A stretch of 42,993 bases of DNA, taken from positions 1-42,993 of the IMG/VR virus record IMGVR_UViG_3300045258_000048. The stretch is one strand, 5' to 3'. Below, piece by piece: positions 1 to 6,041 of this stretch. A program made the position numbers and the translations under genes. Each line of letters begins with the position of its first letter. The stretch's first letter is position 1. Below the pieces are notes generated by a model. It ran no database searches. It had not been told where the DNA came from and saw nothing but the letters and a program-made list of their open reading frames with translations. Source of the stretch: a virus.

Positions 1-118
1 GGTCGTAGCCGTCGCGGTCGTAGCCGTCGCGGTGGTAGCCGTCGCGGTCGTAGCCGTCGCGGTGGTAGCCGTCGCGGTCGTAGCCGTCGCGGTCGTAGCC
101 GTCGCGGTGGTAGCCGTC
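1..118. repeat. 15-bp tandem repeat array, left end
   Basis: There are seven full copies plus a 10-base partial copy of GTCGCGGT(C/G)GTAGCC, followed by GTC at 116-118. One variable base makes the encoded residue Asp or His on the minus strand. The order of C and G variants here equals that of copies 2-9 of the array at the right end of the window, so 1-118 matches 42864-42981. This points to an overlap of contig ends or a duplicated block. Confidence 0.95.
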
Positions 119-403
119 CGCGCAAATCTCATCCACGATTGCCCGCAGACGGTCAAGGTCGTTGAAGCCATCAAACAGGCGATCCGCCTCGTATCTGGTC
201 AGCCCGAGCCACTGGCGGGCATCGCGCCGAACAACTGCGGAGCGATCATCCTGCGGCTTGCCGGAGAGGATTTGCGCCCACCCGCCGTAGCAATGTGACG
301 TTCCGCAATGCCACGCCAATTGCTTCCAGTTCTGAGGATTGGCTTCGATATGCGCCATCACGGCGCGGAGGTTTTCGACGTTGGGCTTGAAGCTGGTTTG
401 CAT
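1..403 (-). CDS. DGYxR tandem-repeat protein, N-terminal part (crosses the window junction)
   Basis: The gene starts at ATG 403 behind a GGGAG ribosome site and reads leftward off the window edge. The first ~95 residues form a compact unique domain with a WHCGTSHCYGGWAQ segment followed by an LGLTRYEADRLF segment. This pattern of a Cys pair plus Trp, then LGL..EA..LF, recurs in small uncharacterised phage proteins. After residue ~95 the protein becomes a run of five-residue units, DGYHR or DGYDR. The matching 3' end is at 42802-42993, in frame once 5 bases (plus any whole number of 15-bp units) are restored or the two arrays are overlapped. It is the first gene of the leftward operon, downstream of a TTGACA promoter. 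Function unknown. Confidence 0.75.
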   Translation of the reverse strand, partial: MQTSFKPNVENLRAVMAHIEANPQNWKQLAWHCGTSHCYGGWAQILSGKPQDDRSAVVRRDARQWLGLTRYEADRLFDGFNDLDRLRAIVDEICADGYHRDGYDRDGYDRDGYHRDGYDRDGYHRDGYDRDGYD

Positions 404-533
404 GGCGGGCTCCCGATCGGTGGTGATGGGGCTAGAATAGGCTTTCCATGGCGGATGTCAACACATTGCTTATGATGATTTGTTATAAGCAACCCATTGT
501 TGCCGCGTCCCGATTCGTGCTAGTTTTCCCGCC
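404..533. promoter_or_regulatory. Divergent early control region
   Basis: This 130-bp intergenic region separates the leftward operon (ATG 403) from the rightward operon (ATG 534). For the leftward operon a minus-strand TTGACA (461-456) sits 16 bp before TATTCT (439-434), a good sigma70-type match. I see no equally good promoter for the rightward side; a weak candidate is TTGTTG at 497-502. The layout resembles a lambdoid PL/PR region, but no CI-like gene lies beside it. Confidence 0.6.
466..492. promoter_or_regulatory. Candidate operator: inverted repeat TTGCTTAT-N11-ATAAGCAA
   Basis: Two perfect 8-base arms (466-473 and 485-492) flank an 11-base centre. The palindrome begins five bases upstream of the leftward -35 box and lies 42 bases upstream of the rightward HTH gene, so a dimeric repressor bound here could control both arms. 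The neighbouring 58-residue HTH protein is the obvious candidate ligand, but that is inference. Confidence 0.55.
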
Positions 534-710
534 ATGAACCAGCCCCGCGTAGTAACCCCGCGCAACGTATGGCAAGCCAGACACGCCGAAAAACGGGCGA
601 TGATCGCCAAACTTCGCGCCAGCGGAATGCCGGTCCAGAAGATCGCTGACGTGATGGGAGTCAGTCGGCAACGCATCGACCAGGCGCTAAAGCGTGAGGG
701 CGTGAAGTGA
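534..710 (+). CDS. Small helix-turn-helix protein (58 aa)
   Basis: The first rightward gene, too short for routine ORF lists. Residues ~20-55 read as a helix-turn-helix: an Ala/Arg/Lys helix, then MPVQKIADVMGVSRQRIDQAL, a typical scan helix, turn and recognition helix. The N-terminus is basic. Its stop overlaps the start of the next gene (GTGA), so translation is coupled. Position beside the divergent operator suggests a Cro-like role. The ribosome site is weak, which leaves the start slightly uncertain. Confidence 0.7.
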   Translation: MNQPRVVTPRNVWQARHAEKRAMIAKLRASGMPVQKIADVMGVSRQRIDQALKREGVK

Positions 711-892
711 GCGCCCACAACGTAGACCACTGCCGCCGCTGTGTGTCCGTCAGCGCCAATGCCATCGCATCCGTTGACGCTTGGTATCGGGCCGCAGGGC
801 TGATCGAATCGCCCACCACTGCAAAACCTGTCCACGTTTCCCGCGCCGTTGTTGTGGGTAAGCGGCGTGCTTTGCCGAAGGCGACCAAATGA
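707..892 (+). CDS. Small protein with a CRRC motif
   Basis: A 61-residue protein starting at GTG 707 within the stop of the HTH gene and ending in an ATGA overlap with the next gene. A CRRC pair lies near residue 9 and the C-terminus is basic. A single Cys pair is not enough to claim a zinc finger. I do not recognise the family. Overlapping stop-start signals on both sides are the best evidence that it is expressed. Confidence 0.6.
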   Translation: MSAHNVDHCRRCVSVSANAIASVDAWYRAAGLIESPTTAKPVHVSRAVVVGKRRALPKATK

Positions 893-1104
893 AAACCGCC
901 AAGCAGCTTATTACCGACCTCGCCACCTTCCTAAACCAGCAGGGCAGGCCGTCAGAAAAGATCACAGTTCGCGGATCGCGTAACTACATCCGGCGCCAGT
1001 TCCCAAAGAAAGCGCGAGGCGGCCCGGCATTCGTTGGCGAACACGAAATCATTATCGTTCCGGCGACCAAGGCTCAGCCACTCGATCAGGTGGAGCTGCT
1101 GTGA
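889..1104 (+). CDS. Small basic protein of unknown function
   Basis: A 71-residue protein with ATG 889 inside the previous stop (ATGA) and its own stop inside the GTG of the next gene. The middle is basic (SRNYIRRQFPKKARGG) and a beta-prone EIIIVPA stretch follows. No family is recognised; nucleic-acid binding is possible from the charge alone. It is part of the early rightward operon leading to the replication gene. Confidence 0.6.
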   Translation: MKTAKQLITDLATFLNQQGRPSEKITVRGSRNYIRRQFPKKARGGPAFVGEHEIIIVPATKAQPLDQVELL

Positions 1105-1391
1105 CCTTCGCCCATCTGTCCACACCGGAACTGCTGCGCTACGCCATTCCCGCGACGGAGTTGGAACGCGTACTGATTCAGCGGCTTGAACAGTACGAAG
1201 GAGAGCCGACACTAGAACAGAGGCTTGAGCAGGCCGAGGAAGAAGGTTGCGAAATCGACAACGAGCGCATCAAGGCCGAGGAAGAACGCGACGACCTGCA
1301 GGCGCGGCTTGACCGGATTGAGAAGATTCTTGACAGCGGTGACCAAGACGAGGAAATGCTGGACGCCATCCGCGAGGAACTCAAGGCATGA
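1101..1391 (+). CDS. Acidic coiled-coil protein
   Basis: A 96-residue protein starting at GTG 1101 (GTGA overlap) and ending in an ATGA overlap. Residues ~30-95 are almost all charged, with Glu/Leu/Arg heptad-like spacing (EQRLEQAEEE, DDLQARLDRIEKIL), predicting a long coiled coil. Likely a dimer or oligomer. No enzymatic motif is visible and no family is recognised. Confidence 0.65.
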   Translation: MTFAHLSTPELLRYAIPATELERVLIQRLEQYEGEPTLEQRLEQAEEEGCEIDNERIKAEEERDDLQARLDRIEKILDSGDQDEEMLDAIREELKA

Positions 1392-1798
1392 GGCGCGAAC
1401 CTAATCCGTTGCGAGCCTTGAATGTGGAATATGAGTTAGCAAAACCTAAGCCATGGCCACCTTGGCGTAGAGCCCCAAGACTCCATGACTATCTCGGCGA
1501 ACGCTGGAGTCGATGGTCGCCCTATGAAAAGTTGCCAGAATTAGCTTGTTGCTATGTCCTTTTCTCTGACGGTATTGCCGTCTATGTTGGGCAAACGAGC
1601 AATCTTCGGTCACGCATGGCATCGCACAAGCAAGAAGGAATTCTGGCCCAGCTAGACCCAGCTAGGACGACAATGAAGGCCCATTTCGGGTTTCGTTATG
1701 GTGATTGGCTTATGCGAGAAGCCAGACTAATCCGCAAGCTTAGGCCGGCTCTAAACAGGCGCGGCTATGAAAACGTTATGTTGTGTGACATAGTGTGA
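1388..1798 (+). CDS. GIY-YIG domain endonuclease-like protein
   Basis: A 136-residue protein. The GIY-YIG core is readable: CYVLF (~55-59) stands for GIY, YVG (66-68) for YIG, followed by the conserved Arg in NLRSR (74), Glu at ~111 and Asn at ~123 (RPALNRRG), the expected catalytic set. The family cuts DNA and occurs in homing endonucleases and UvrC-like proteins. Its codon use is visibly more AT-rich than that of its neighbours, suggesting recent transfer. Its start overlaps the preceding stop (ATGA), so it is embedded in the operon. A mobile homing enzyme is likely. Confidence 0.75.
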   Translation: MRREPNPLRALNVEYELAKPKPWPPWRRAPRLHDYLGERWSRWSPYEKLPELACCYVLFSDGIAVYVGQTSNLRSRMASHKQEGILAQLDPARTTMKAHFGFRYGDWLMREARLIRKLRPALNRRGYENVMLCDIV

Positions 1799-1802
1799 CG
1801 CT

Positions 1803-2639
1803 ATGGATAACATACCCTCTCGCGGCTTCACCAAGCTCGATTCAGGCATCGTTGACTCGACCCTTTGGATGAAGGAAAACGACGTTCTGCGGGTCTGGAT
1901 CGCCCTACTTGCCAAGTGTGACGCCTATGGTTTTGTCCGGGCGGCGGTGCCGTCTATGGCGCATTTGTGCTTCACAACCATTGAGCGTTTCGAGCAGATC
2001 ATTGACGAGCTTTGCGCTCCCGACCCCCATTCCAGGAGCCACGATAACGAAGGCCGGCGCCTGCAAGTGATAGAGGGCGGCTGGTGCATCTTGAACTACA
2101 TTCGCTATCGCGACCTCATGCAGCGCAAGGCGCAGAGCCACGCCGAGCGGCAAAACGCTTACCGGAAACGACTAAAAGAGCGTGACTCAATAGTGACGCC
2201 GCCTGTCACCCGTGACACAGAGGCAGAGGCAGAGGCAGAGGCAAAGAAGCAAGAGCATGTGCGACAAGTCGCACGGTTTGACGCCTTTTGGAGCCTGTAC
2301 CCAGTCAAGAAAGCCAAGCAGGCCGCCAAGAAAGCATGGCTACGTCTCGCTCCTGATGACGCTTTAGCCGGCACCATCATGCATAGGCTGGACGAGCAAG
2401 TCGCCCGAGACGATGACTGGCTGCGTGGCTTTGCTCCCCACGGCGCGACCTATCTCAACGGGCGCCGATGGGAGGACGTTATCGCGGTTGCCAAGGTCAG
2501 CAACGTGACGGTAGTTTCCGGCCCCGCCCACAACCCCGGCGGTACTTCCCCTGCCAAACCTGAGACCCCCGAATCCCGCGCCCAGGCGCAACGGGATTTT
2601 GAGGCTCATCTGCGCGAACTAGGGCAGCCTGTCCAATGA
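1803..2639 (+). CDS. O-like replication initiator / helicase loader
   Basis: A 278-residue protein. The N-terminal ~110 residues resemble the winged-helix domain of phage replisome organisers (GFTKLDSGIVDSTLW, then LRVWIALLAKCDAYGFV). A charged linker with an EAEAEAEAKK stretch follows, then a C-terminal domain with FWSLYPVKKAKQAAKKAW and FAPHGATYLNGRRWED, which recurs in phage O/DnaT-like proteins. Such proteins bind the origin and deliver the host DnaB helicase. The linker-coding DNA holds a repeat cluster that may be the origin. The next small gene starts in its stop (ATGA). Confidence 0.75.
   Translation: MDNIPSRGFTKLDSGIVDSTLWMKENDVLRVWIALLAKCDAYGFVRAAVPSMAHLCFTTIERFEQIIDELCAPDPHSRSHDNEGRRLQVIEGGWCILNYIRYRDLMQRKAQSHAERQNAYRKRLKERDSIVTPPVTRDTEAEAEAEAKKQEHVRQVARFDAFWSLYPVKKAKQAAKKAWLRLAPDDALAGTIMHRLDEQVARDDDWLRGFAPHGATYLNGRRWEDVIAVAKVSNVTVVSGPAHNPGGTSPAKPETPESRAQAQRDFEAHLRELGQPVQ
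2181..2243. repeat. Possible replication origin: GTGAC motifs and GAGGCA hexamers
   Basis: Inside the initiator gene, (C/A)GTGAC occurs at 2181-2186, 2192-2197 and 2211-2216, with GTCAC inverted at 2205-2209. Four head-to-tail GAGGCA hexamers follow at 2220-2243. An iteron cluster inside the initiator gene is the arrangement of lambda oriO. Coding constraint on the Glu/Ala linker is an alternative explanation for the hexamers. Confidence 0.4.
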
Positions 2640-3615
2640 CCGACGCCGACCTGATCGAACTCACCCGCCTCGGTTGCAGCGAGGCCGAGATAGCCTGCGC
2701 CATGGGGATTCCGGTGCCGGCGCTGCAATTCCAGCTAGACCACTTGCGGGACATCGTTCCTCCTGATGTTTGGACCGACGCATGAAACTCCTTCTCTTCT
2801 TCACCGGCTTCACCCTTGGGCTTCTTCTCGGGACACTTCACACGGATTCCAAGAATTTTCCCCATCGCACCCTCTACGTGTCCGAGGCCGCCTTCGAGCA
2901 GCTGCGCATTCAGAGTGACTACTGTTTGTTGTGGAGCAATCGTTGTATCACTATTTTTCCAGTCCGCATTTTCGTCGAACGCGAAAGGAGCAGGAAGATT
3001 AGGCTCAAAGACGGAACACATGACCTTGTGACATACATTCCTGGCGGGGGTGTTGCCTGTGTTTGTGAGGGCGGGCTCCGACCCAAAGAGAAAATCCCCT
3101 TCCTGCCAATGCACGACTCCAAAATCAACCTTCATGTAGGCCCGTGCTTGCTGGGCTGCCATTTTCAGAAATTTGGCCGTGCCTTCAACGCTTCGGGTGG
3201 CAGCGTCCGCGCTTATGGCTATCTGTTTAACCATTTCTTCCATAGCAACAGCGGCTTTGGCCGCCTCAGTGATGGAGGCCTGCATGTCCTCGCGCTGATT
3301 CGCGGCAGTAGTATCGGCATCCTTGCCAAGCAGGTAAGTAGCGAGCCACAAGAGGAATGTAAAAAAGGCCAATATCCCGGTGACGATCACCAGTCTATCG
3401 GTCGCATTAGCAATACGTCTTTCTTCTGGGTTTGTTTCGGAGTCGCGCTTTGTTTCTCCGGTAGTGCTGGGGTCTGTTTGGCTAGGAATAGGTACATTGC
3501 TTGCGGGCTGCTTTGTTGTATTGGGTTGGTCGTCCTGTTCACTGGGTTTAGCCGGCTGTGATGCAAACGCCATCCCGCACCAGACAAGAATCAGTGCCGC
3601 GAGTAATGCACGCAT
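2497..3615 (-). CDS. Membrane protein with coiled coil, passenger or moron, C-terminus suspect
   Basis: ATG 3615 lies two bases after the transposase stop. The product has a signal peptide (MRALLAALILVWCGMAFA), a Pro/Thr/Gln-rich spacer, a transmembrane helix near residues 75-97 (VTGILAFFTFLLWLATYLL), then an Ala-rich coiled coil (~100-155) and a beta-rich domain with RAYMKVDFG and LTNTGNTPARNV, a pattern I associate with uncharacterised bacterial and prophage membrane proteins. Resemblance stops around residue 235 (~2910). The remaining ~135 codons are antisense to phage genes, including the replication gene, and are probably not native. Function unknown; an envelope role is inferred. Confidence 0.5.
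   Translation of the reverse strand: MRALLAALILVWCGMAFASQPAKPSEQDDQPNTTKQPASNVPIPSQTDPSTTGETKRDSETNPEERRIANATDRLVIVTGILAFFTFLLWLATYLLGKDADTTAANQREDMQASITEAAKAAVAMEEMVKQIAISADAATRSVEGTAKFLKMAAQQARAYMKVDFGVVHWQEGDFLFGSEPALTNTGNTPARNVCHKVMCSVFEPNLPAPFAFDENADWKNSDTTIAPQQTVVTLNAQLLEGGLGHVEGAMGKILGIRVKCPEKKPKGEAGEEEKEFHASVQTSGGTMSRKWSSWNCSAGTGIPMAQAISASLQPRRVSSIRSASVIGQAALVRADEPQNPVAPGRGIRGSQVWQGKYRRGCGRGRKLPSRC
2636..2785 (+). CDS. Small HTH-like protein (49 aa)
   Basis: Starts with ATG 2636 in the stop of the replication gene and ends in an ATGA overlap with the next frame. LIELTRLGCSEAEIACAMGIPVPALQFQL resembles a minimal helix-turn-helix (SEAEIACAMGIP as helix-turn), a common shape for tiny phage proteins. 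Function not recognised; DNA binding is inferred from pattern only. Confidence 0.6.
   Translation: MTDADLIELTRLGCSEAEIACAMGIPVPALQFQLDHLRDIVPPDVWTDA
2782..3561 (+). pseudogene. Membrane-anchored small protein, 3' part replaced by inserted DNA
   Basis: ATG 2782 overlaps the preceding stop (ATGA), and the first ~20 residues (MKLLLFFTGFTLGLLLG) are a convincing signal or membrane segment, so the 5' end looks real. From about codon 50 (~2930) the frame runs antisense through a well-formed minus-strand membrane-protein gene and the composition changes (Cys- and Phe-rich). I read it as a phage gene whose 3' half was lost when the IS1595-like fragment arrived, leaving a chance readthrough to 3561. 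Whether the 259-residue product is made is unknown. Confidence 0.4.
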
Positions 3616-4052
3616 GTTCAGCACCCCTGAATGGCAGCTTGGAAAATGTCCGGGTTCTTGCGGTTGTTATACCGGAACTGGAACTCGGCCACATACAGCG
3701 GCAGGTACTTGGCGCTGATCTTGTGATAGGAGCCCATGATGCCGCGCTTGAACAGCGACCAGAAGCCCTCGATGGTGTTGGTATGAATCGCGCCCATGAC
3801 GTACTGCCCGCGATTGTGGTTAATGACTTCGTGCGGGTATTCCCCGTCCAGTCGGTTGTAGCCGAGCCACTGGTCGGTGCAAAGCAGGCTGACGCGATGG
3901 GAGACGGCGGAACGGACGAACTCGGTCAGGGACTCGGCACCCACGTTGTTCAGGACGCGGGCGATCACGGAACCCTTGCGGCGCACGGCACCAGCCACAA
4001 TGGCCTTGCCAGACGCGGTGCCGCCACGACCGCCAGCGGAGCCCATCGCCCC
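2930..4052 (-). mobile_element. Remnant of an IS1595-family element with a linked membrane-protein gene
   Basis: This minus-strand segment runs against the surrounding rightward operon and holds the 3' part of an IS1595-family transposase followed, two bases after its stop, by a membrane-protein gene. Both outer edges are approximate: the transposase side ends near 4050, where phage-like plus-strand coding resumes, and the other side near 2930. I could not identify terminal inverted repeats or a target-site duplication, which fits a truncated element. IS1595-family elements are known to carry passenger genes. Confidence 0.6.
3618..4046 (-). pseudogene. IS1595-family (ISXO2-like) transposase, 5'-truncated
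   Basis: The ~142 residues match the C-terminal half of ISXO2/IS1595 DDE transposases: GGRGGTASGKAIVAGAV, then CTDQW with the second catalytic Asp, then HTNTIEGFWSLFKRG with the final acidic residue, then GSYHKISAKYLPLYVAEF and FRYNNR. The N-terminal zinc ribbon, helix-turn-helix and the first catalytic Asp are absent. The frame stays open only to about 4092 upstream, in sequence that encodes a phage protein on the other strand. The element cannot encode a full DDE triad and should be inactive. Confidence 0.8.
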
Positions 4053-4304
4053 ATGACCTCGCAGGACATTGCGACCAAACTGGACATGCCGTACTCATCG
4101 GCAGCGACCTTGCTGGCGCAGTACGCGACCCGGGGGCTGATCGTGAAGGGGGAGAAGAAGGCAGGCCGATGGATTGTCTGGTCCCTGCCGGGAATGGCCC
4201 TAGAACTTCCTACGGCGTCGCTGGTGGCGTTTTCAGGACCGGCGAGTATCCTAGCGGCACCCGGACCAAGCCAGCCTCTAGGGGCGTCCTGTGCGGTCTG
4301 GTGA
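4053..4304 (+). CDS. Winged-helix protein, possibly 5'-truncated
   Basis: From ATG 4053, 83 residues. MTSQDIATKLDMPYSSAATLLAQYATRGLIVKGEKK followed by RWIVW is a plain winged helix: two helices, a recognition helix and a basic wing. The C-terminal tail is Ala/Pro-rich. The frame is open far upstream only because that DNA is antisense to the transposase remnant, so an original N-terminus may have been lost at the insertion edge. A GGAG lies 11 bases before the ATG, so a short product is feasible. It overlaps the nuclease gene by 14 bases. Confidence 0.5.
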   Translation: MTSQDIATKLDMPYSSAATLLAQYATRGLIVKGEKKAGRWIVWSLPGMALELPTASLVAFSGPASILAAPGPSQPLGASCAVW

Positions 4305-4680
4305 CTTGCCGCTGCCGACCGAACACGTCGAGGCTTTGCGCTTCATGCACATTGTCCGGCTGCATCGGCTCAAGTACCCGGCGCTGGATAACCTGTTGCA
4401 TGTGCCGAATGGCGGTGATCGGCATGGCGCAGTAGCGGCGAAGATGAAGGGGGAGGGCGTCTCGCCAGGATTCCCCGATTACCTGTTGTGCTGGCCGTCG
4501 CATGGCTTTCACAGTTTAGCCATTGAACTCAAGCGCCAGAACTACTCCCCCAGCCATGTCAAAGACAACCAACGCGCGTGGCATGAAAGGCTGCGGGAAG
4601 CTGGGTATCGGGTAGAGGTGGCGGGAGGCTGGGAAGCGGCGTGGAATGTGGTGAGGGATTACCTCGGGATCACGACATGA
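4291..4680 (+). CDS. VRR-NUC type nuclease
   Basis: A 129-residue protein from GTG 4291 (AGGGG just upstream). HVPNGGDRH, then KGEGVSPGFPDYLL and LAIELKRQ give the VRR-NUC variant of the PD-(D/E)xK fold, with Asp in GFPDYLL and Glu/Lys in IELK as metal and catalytic residues. The size is typical for the phage stand-alone form. These enzymes are thought to process branched or damaged DNA and are common in phage replication-recombination regions. Its stop overlaps the next start (ATGA). Confidence 0.85.
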   Translation: MRSGDLPLPTEHVEALRFMHIVRLHRLKYPALDNLLHVPNGGDRHGAVAAKMKGEGVSPGFPDYLLCWPSHGFHSLAIELKRQNYSPSHVKDNQRAWHERLREAGYRVEVAGGWEAAWNVVRDYLGITT

Positions 4681-4946
4681 CGGGATGGACCCTGGAGGAT
4701 GAAATCGAGTTTGCATGGGAGCGTCTGACCCGACTCGGTTGCCACCCTCGCACCGGCCTGTACCCCGTCCGCCGTTACTTCCTCGATGATGCCGGGAGGC
4801 TGATGCATGGAACCGAAGCGGAACGCGCTCAAGGCCGACTGCATGAGGTCGGGTACTACACCGGACAGGTCACGCGGGAGAACTTCCGGGCGGACGTGTT
4901 CTACGTCCACAACCTGGCCCACGGTGGCCTCCATGCACGCAAATGA
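4677..4946 (+). CDS. Small protein of unknown function
   Basis: An 89-residue protein; ATG 4677 overlaps the nuclease stop. It is rich in acidic and aromatic residues (MTGWTLEDEIEFAWERL, RRYFLDDAGR, FYVHNLAH). No domain is recognised. It overlaps the following Q-like gene by 14 bases, which suggests coupled expression. Confidence 0.6.
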   Translation: MTGWTLEDEIEFAWERLTRLGCHPRTGLYPVRRYFLDDAGRLMHGTEAERAQGRLHEVGYYTGQVTRENFRADVFYVHNLAHGGLHARK

Positions 4947-5325
4947 ACTGGACCGGCGCCTGCGGGAATGGGGTGCCGAATACGGGGGCGGCAAGTATGA
5001 CAACCTCGGGTTCCCGGCGTCGAACATTCTGGCCCGCGTGGTGGAAATGGGTGGATTCGTGCCGGGCAGCAACGGGCGGCTGGTCAGCCGGGAACGCACA
5101 CCAGCCGATGAGGTCGAGCGGGTGGTGCGCAAGATGGAGCAGGGGGCGATGTACGAACTGGCGCAGGTGGTGCGCTGCGACTACTTCCGACCTGGGATTG
5201 CCATGACGCACCGGCTGGAGCTACTGCGCCGGATCGGCCTGCCGATGTCGGAACGGACGTACTACGGGCGACTGGCTGAGGGGAAGGAAGTGGTTTGTTG
5301 CGAACTGGAGGAAGCCAAGGCGTGA
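4933..5325 (+). CDS. Q-like late antiterminator (candidate)
   Basis: From ATG 4933, 130 residues. The plan fits phage Q-like antitermination proteins: an N-terminal LDRRLREWGAEY segment, a middle PxxxLARVVEMG...SR, then DEVERVVRKM, YELAQVVRCDYF and a C-terminal HTH-like LGLPMSERTYYGRL-type helix pair. Such proteins load on RNA polymerase at a promoter-proximal pause and let it pass terminators to express late genes. The gene lies just upstream of a promoter-terminator gateway and the terminase genes, exactly where Q is expected. Similarity is by pattern only, so the call is moderate. Confidence 0.6.
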   Translation: MHANELDRRLREWGAEYGGGKYDNLGFPASNILARVVEMGGFVPGSNGRLVSRERTPADEVERVVRKMEQGAMYELAQVVRCDYFRPGIAMTHRLELLRRIGLPMSERTYYGRLAEGKEVVCCELEEAKA

Positions 5326-5516
5326 AGGTCAATCCACACCGAACCGACCTTGCCCGCTCTCAATGGGCTCCGAACGGACAGGGAGTTGTCGTGGTGGTCA
5401 GCAGGGGCAAGTATCGGGTAGGGGTTTTCATCGTCAACCCGGATCCAAGCCGGGATGGCGCAGCGCGTGCCATCCGGCACGGCAGGCGGGTCATTTCCGA
5501 CCTTGGCAGGGGGTAG
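5322..5516 (+). CDS. Small protein of unknown function
   Basis: A 64-residue protein from GTG 5322 (GTGA overlap with the Q-like gene). It has a beta-prone centre (GVVVVVSRGKYRVGVFIVN) and an Arg-rich C-terminus. No family is recognised. Its stop is two bases before the next ATG. Confidence 0.55.
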   Translation: MKVNPHRTDLARSQWAPNGQGVVVVVSRGKYRVGVFIVNPDPSRDGAARAIRHGRRVISDLGRG

Positions 5517-5518
5517 AT

Positions 5519-5977
5519 ATGGCAACCAAGCGAACCAATCGGGCGTACATGACGCGAGCCAAGGGGAACGGCGGCGCCCAGAATTGGGCGGTCTACCTTG
5601 CCTTCGCACCGATGGACAAGCAATTCACGCTCATCAAGGTCGGGGTCAGTGAGGTTCCGTTGCGCCGGATATACGAGGTGCATGTGGGGTGTCCGTTCCC
5701 GATCAAGGCGGCTCTCTGGCAATACGTGGGGTTCAAGAATCGGGCGCTGTCTGCCGAGGCCGCCATCCTCAAGAAACTCCAGCAGTATTCCACCCGTGGC
5801 GAGTGGCTGAAAATGGAAATGAGGTCCGCCGAGCATAAGCGGCACTTCCATTCAATCGCCGGGGCAGCGATCAGTGCGGCGACAGGACAGGCGGCGAAGT
5901 GGAACAAGACCAGCATCCCGGCTATCGAGGCCGCCCTGGGAATTGACTGGAGTTACCTCAACAAGGTCATGACTTGA
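5519..5977 (+). CDS. T5orf172 / MUG113-like GIY-YIG protein
   Basis: A 152-residue protein with an AGGGGG ribosome site. AVYLAF (~24-29), TLIKVGVS (~37-44), PLRRI with conserved Arg (~48-51), CPFPI (~58-62) and the Glu in SAEAAILKKL (~79-87) follow the T5orf172 version of the GIY-YIG nuclease fold. Unlike the gene at 1388 its composition matches the genome, so it looks resident. Role unknown: DNA cleavage is likely from the fold, and a homing role cannot be excluded. Confidence 0.7.
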   Translation: MATKRTNRAYMTRAKGNGGAQNWAVYLAFAPMDKQFTLIKVGVSEVPLRRIYEVHVGCPFPIKAALWQYVGFKNRALSAEAAILKKLQQYSTRGEWLKMEMRSAEHKRHFHSIAGAAISAATGQAAKWNKTSIPAIEAALGIDWSYLNKVMT

Positions 5978-6003
5978 CGCCGCATCTGAATGGGGGGTAG
6001 ATT
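5974..6003 (+). promoter_or_regulatory. Candidate late promoter (pR'-like)
   Basis: TTGACG (5974-5979) and TAGATT (5998-6003) are separated by 18 bp, giving a predicted start near 6010. It overlaps the end of the GIY-YIG gene. The terminator about 30-60 bases downstream makes this the layout of a Q-controlled late promoter. No other strong promoter candidate stood out before the terminase genes. Confidence 0.45.
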
Positions 6004-6041
6004 GCCAATAACCAAAGCCGCCACCCCAAAAGCCATCCCCG

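Noticed and set aside
1-118. CRISPR array
   Set aside because: The repeats are contiguous 15-bp units without spacers and are in frame with a protein-coding gene.
470-835. Minus-strand frame over the early control region
   Set aside because: It covers the HTH gene and its neighbour, which have stop-start overlaps and protein-like sequence; the minus frame has neither.
3558-4052. N-terminal extension of the winged-helix gene
   Set aside because: The frame is open only because it is antisense to the transposase remnant; protein-like features begin at the 4053 ATG.
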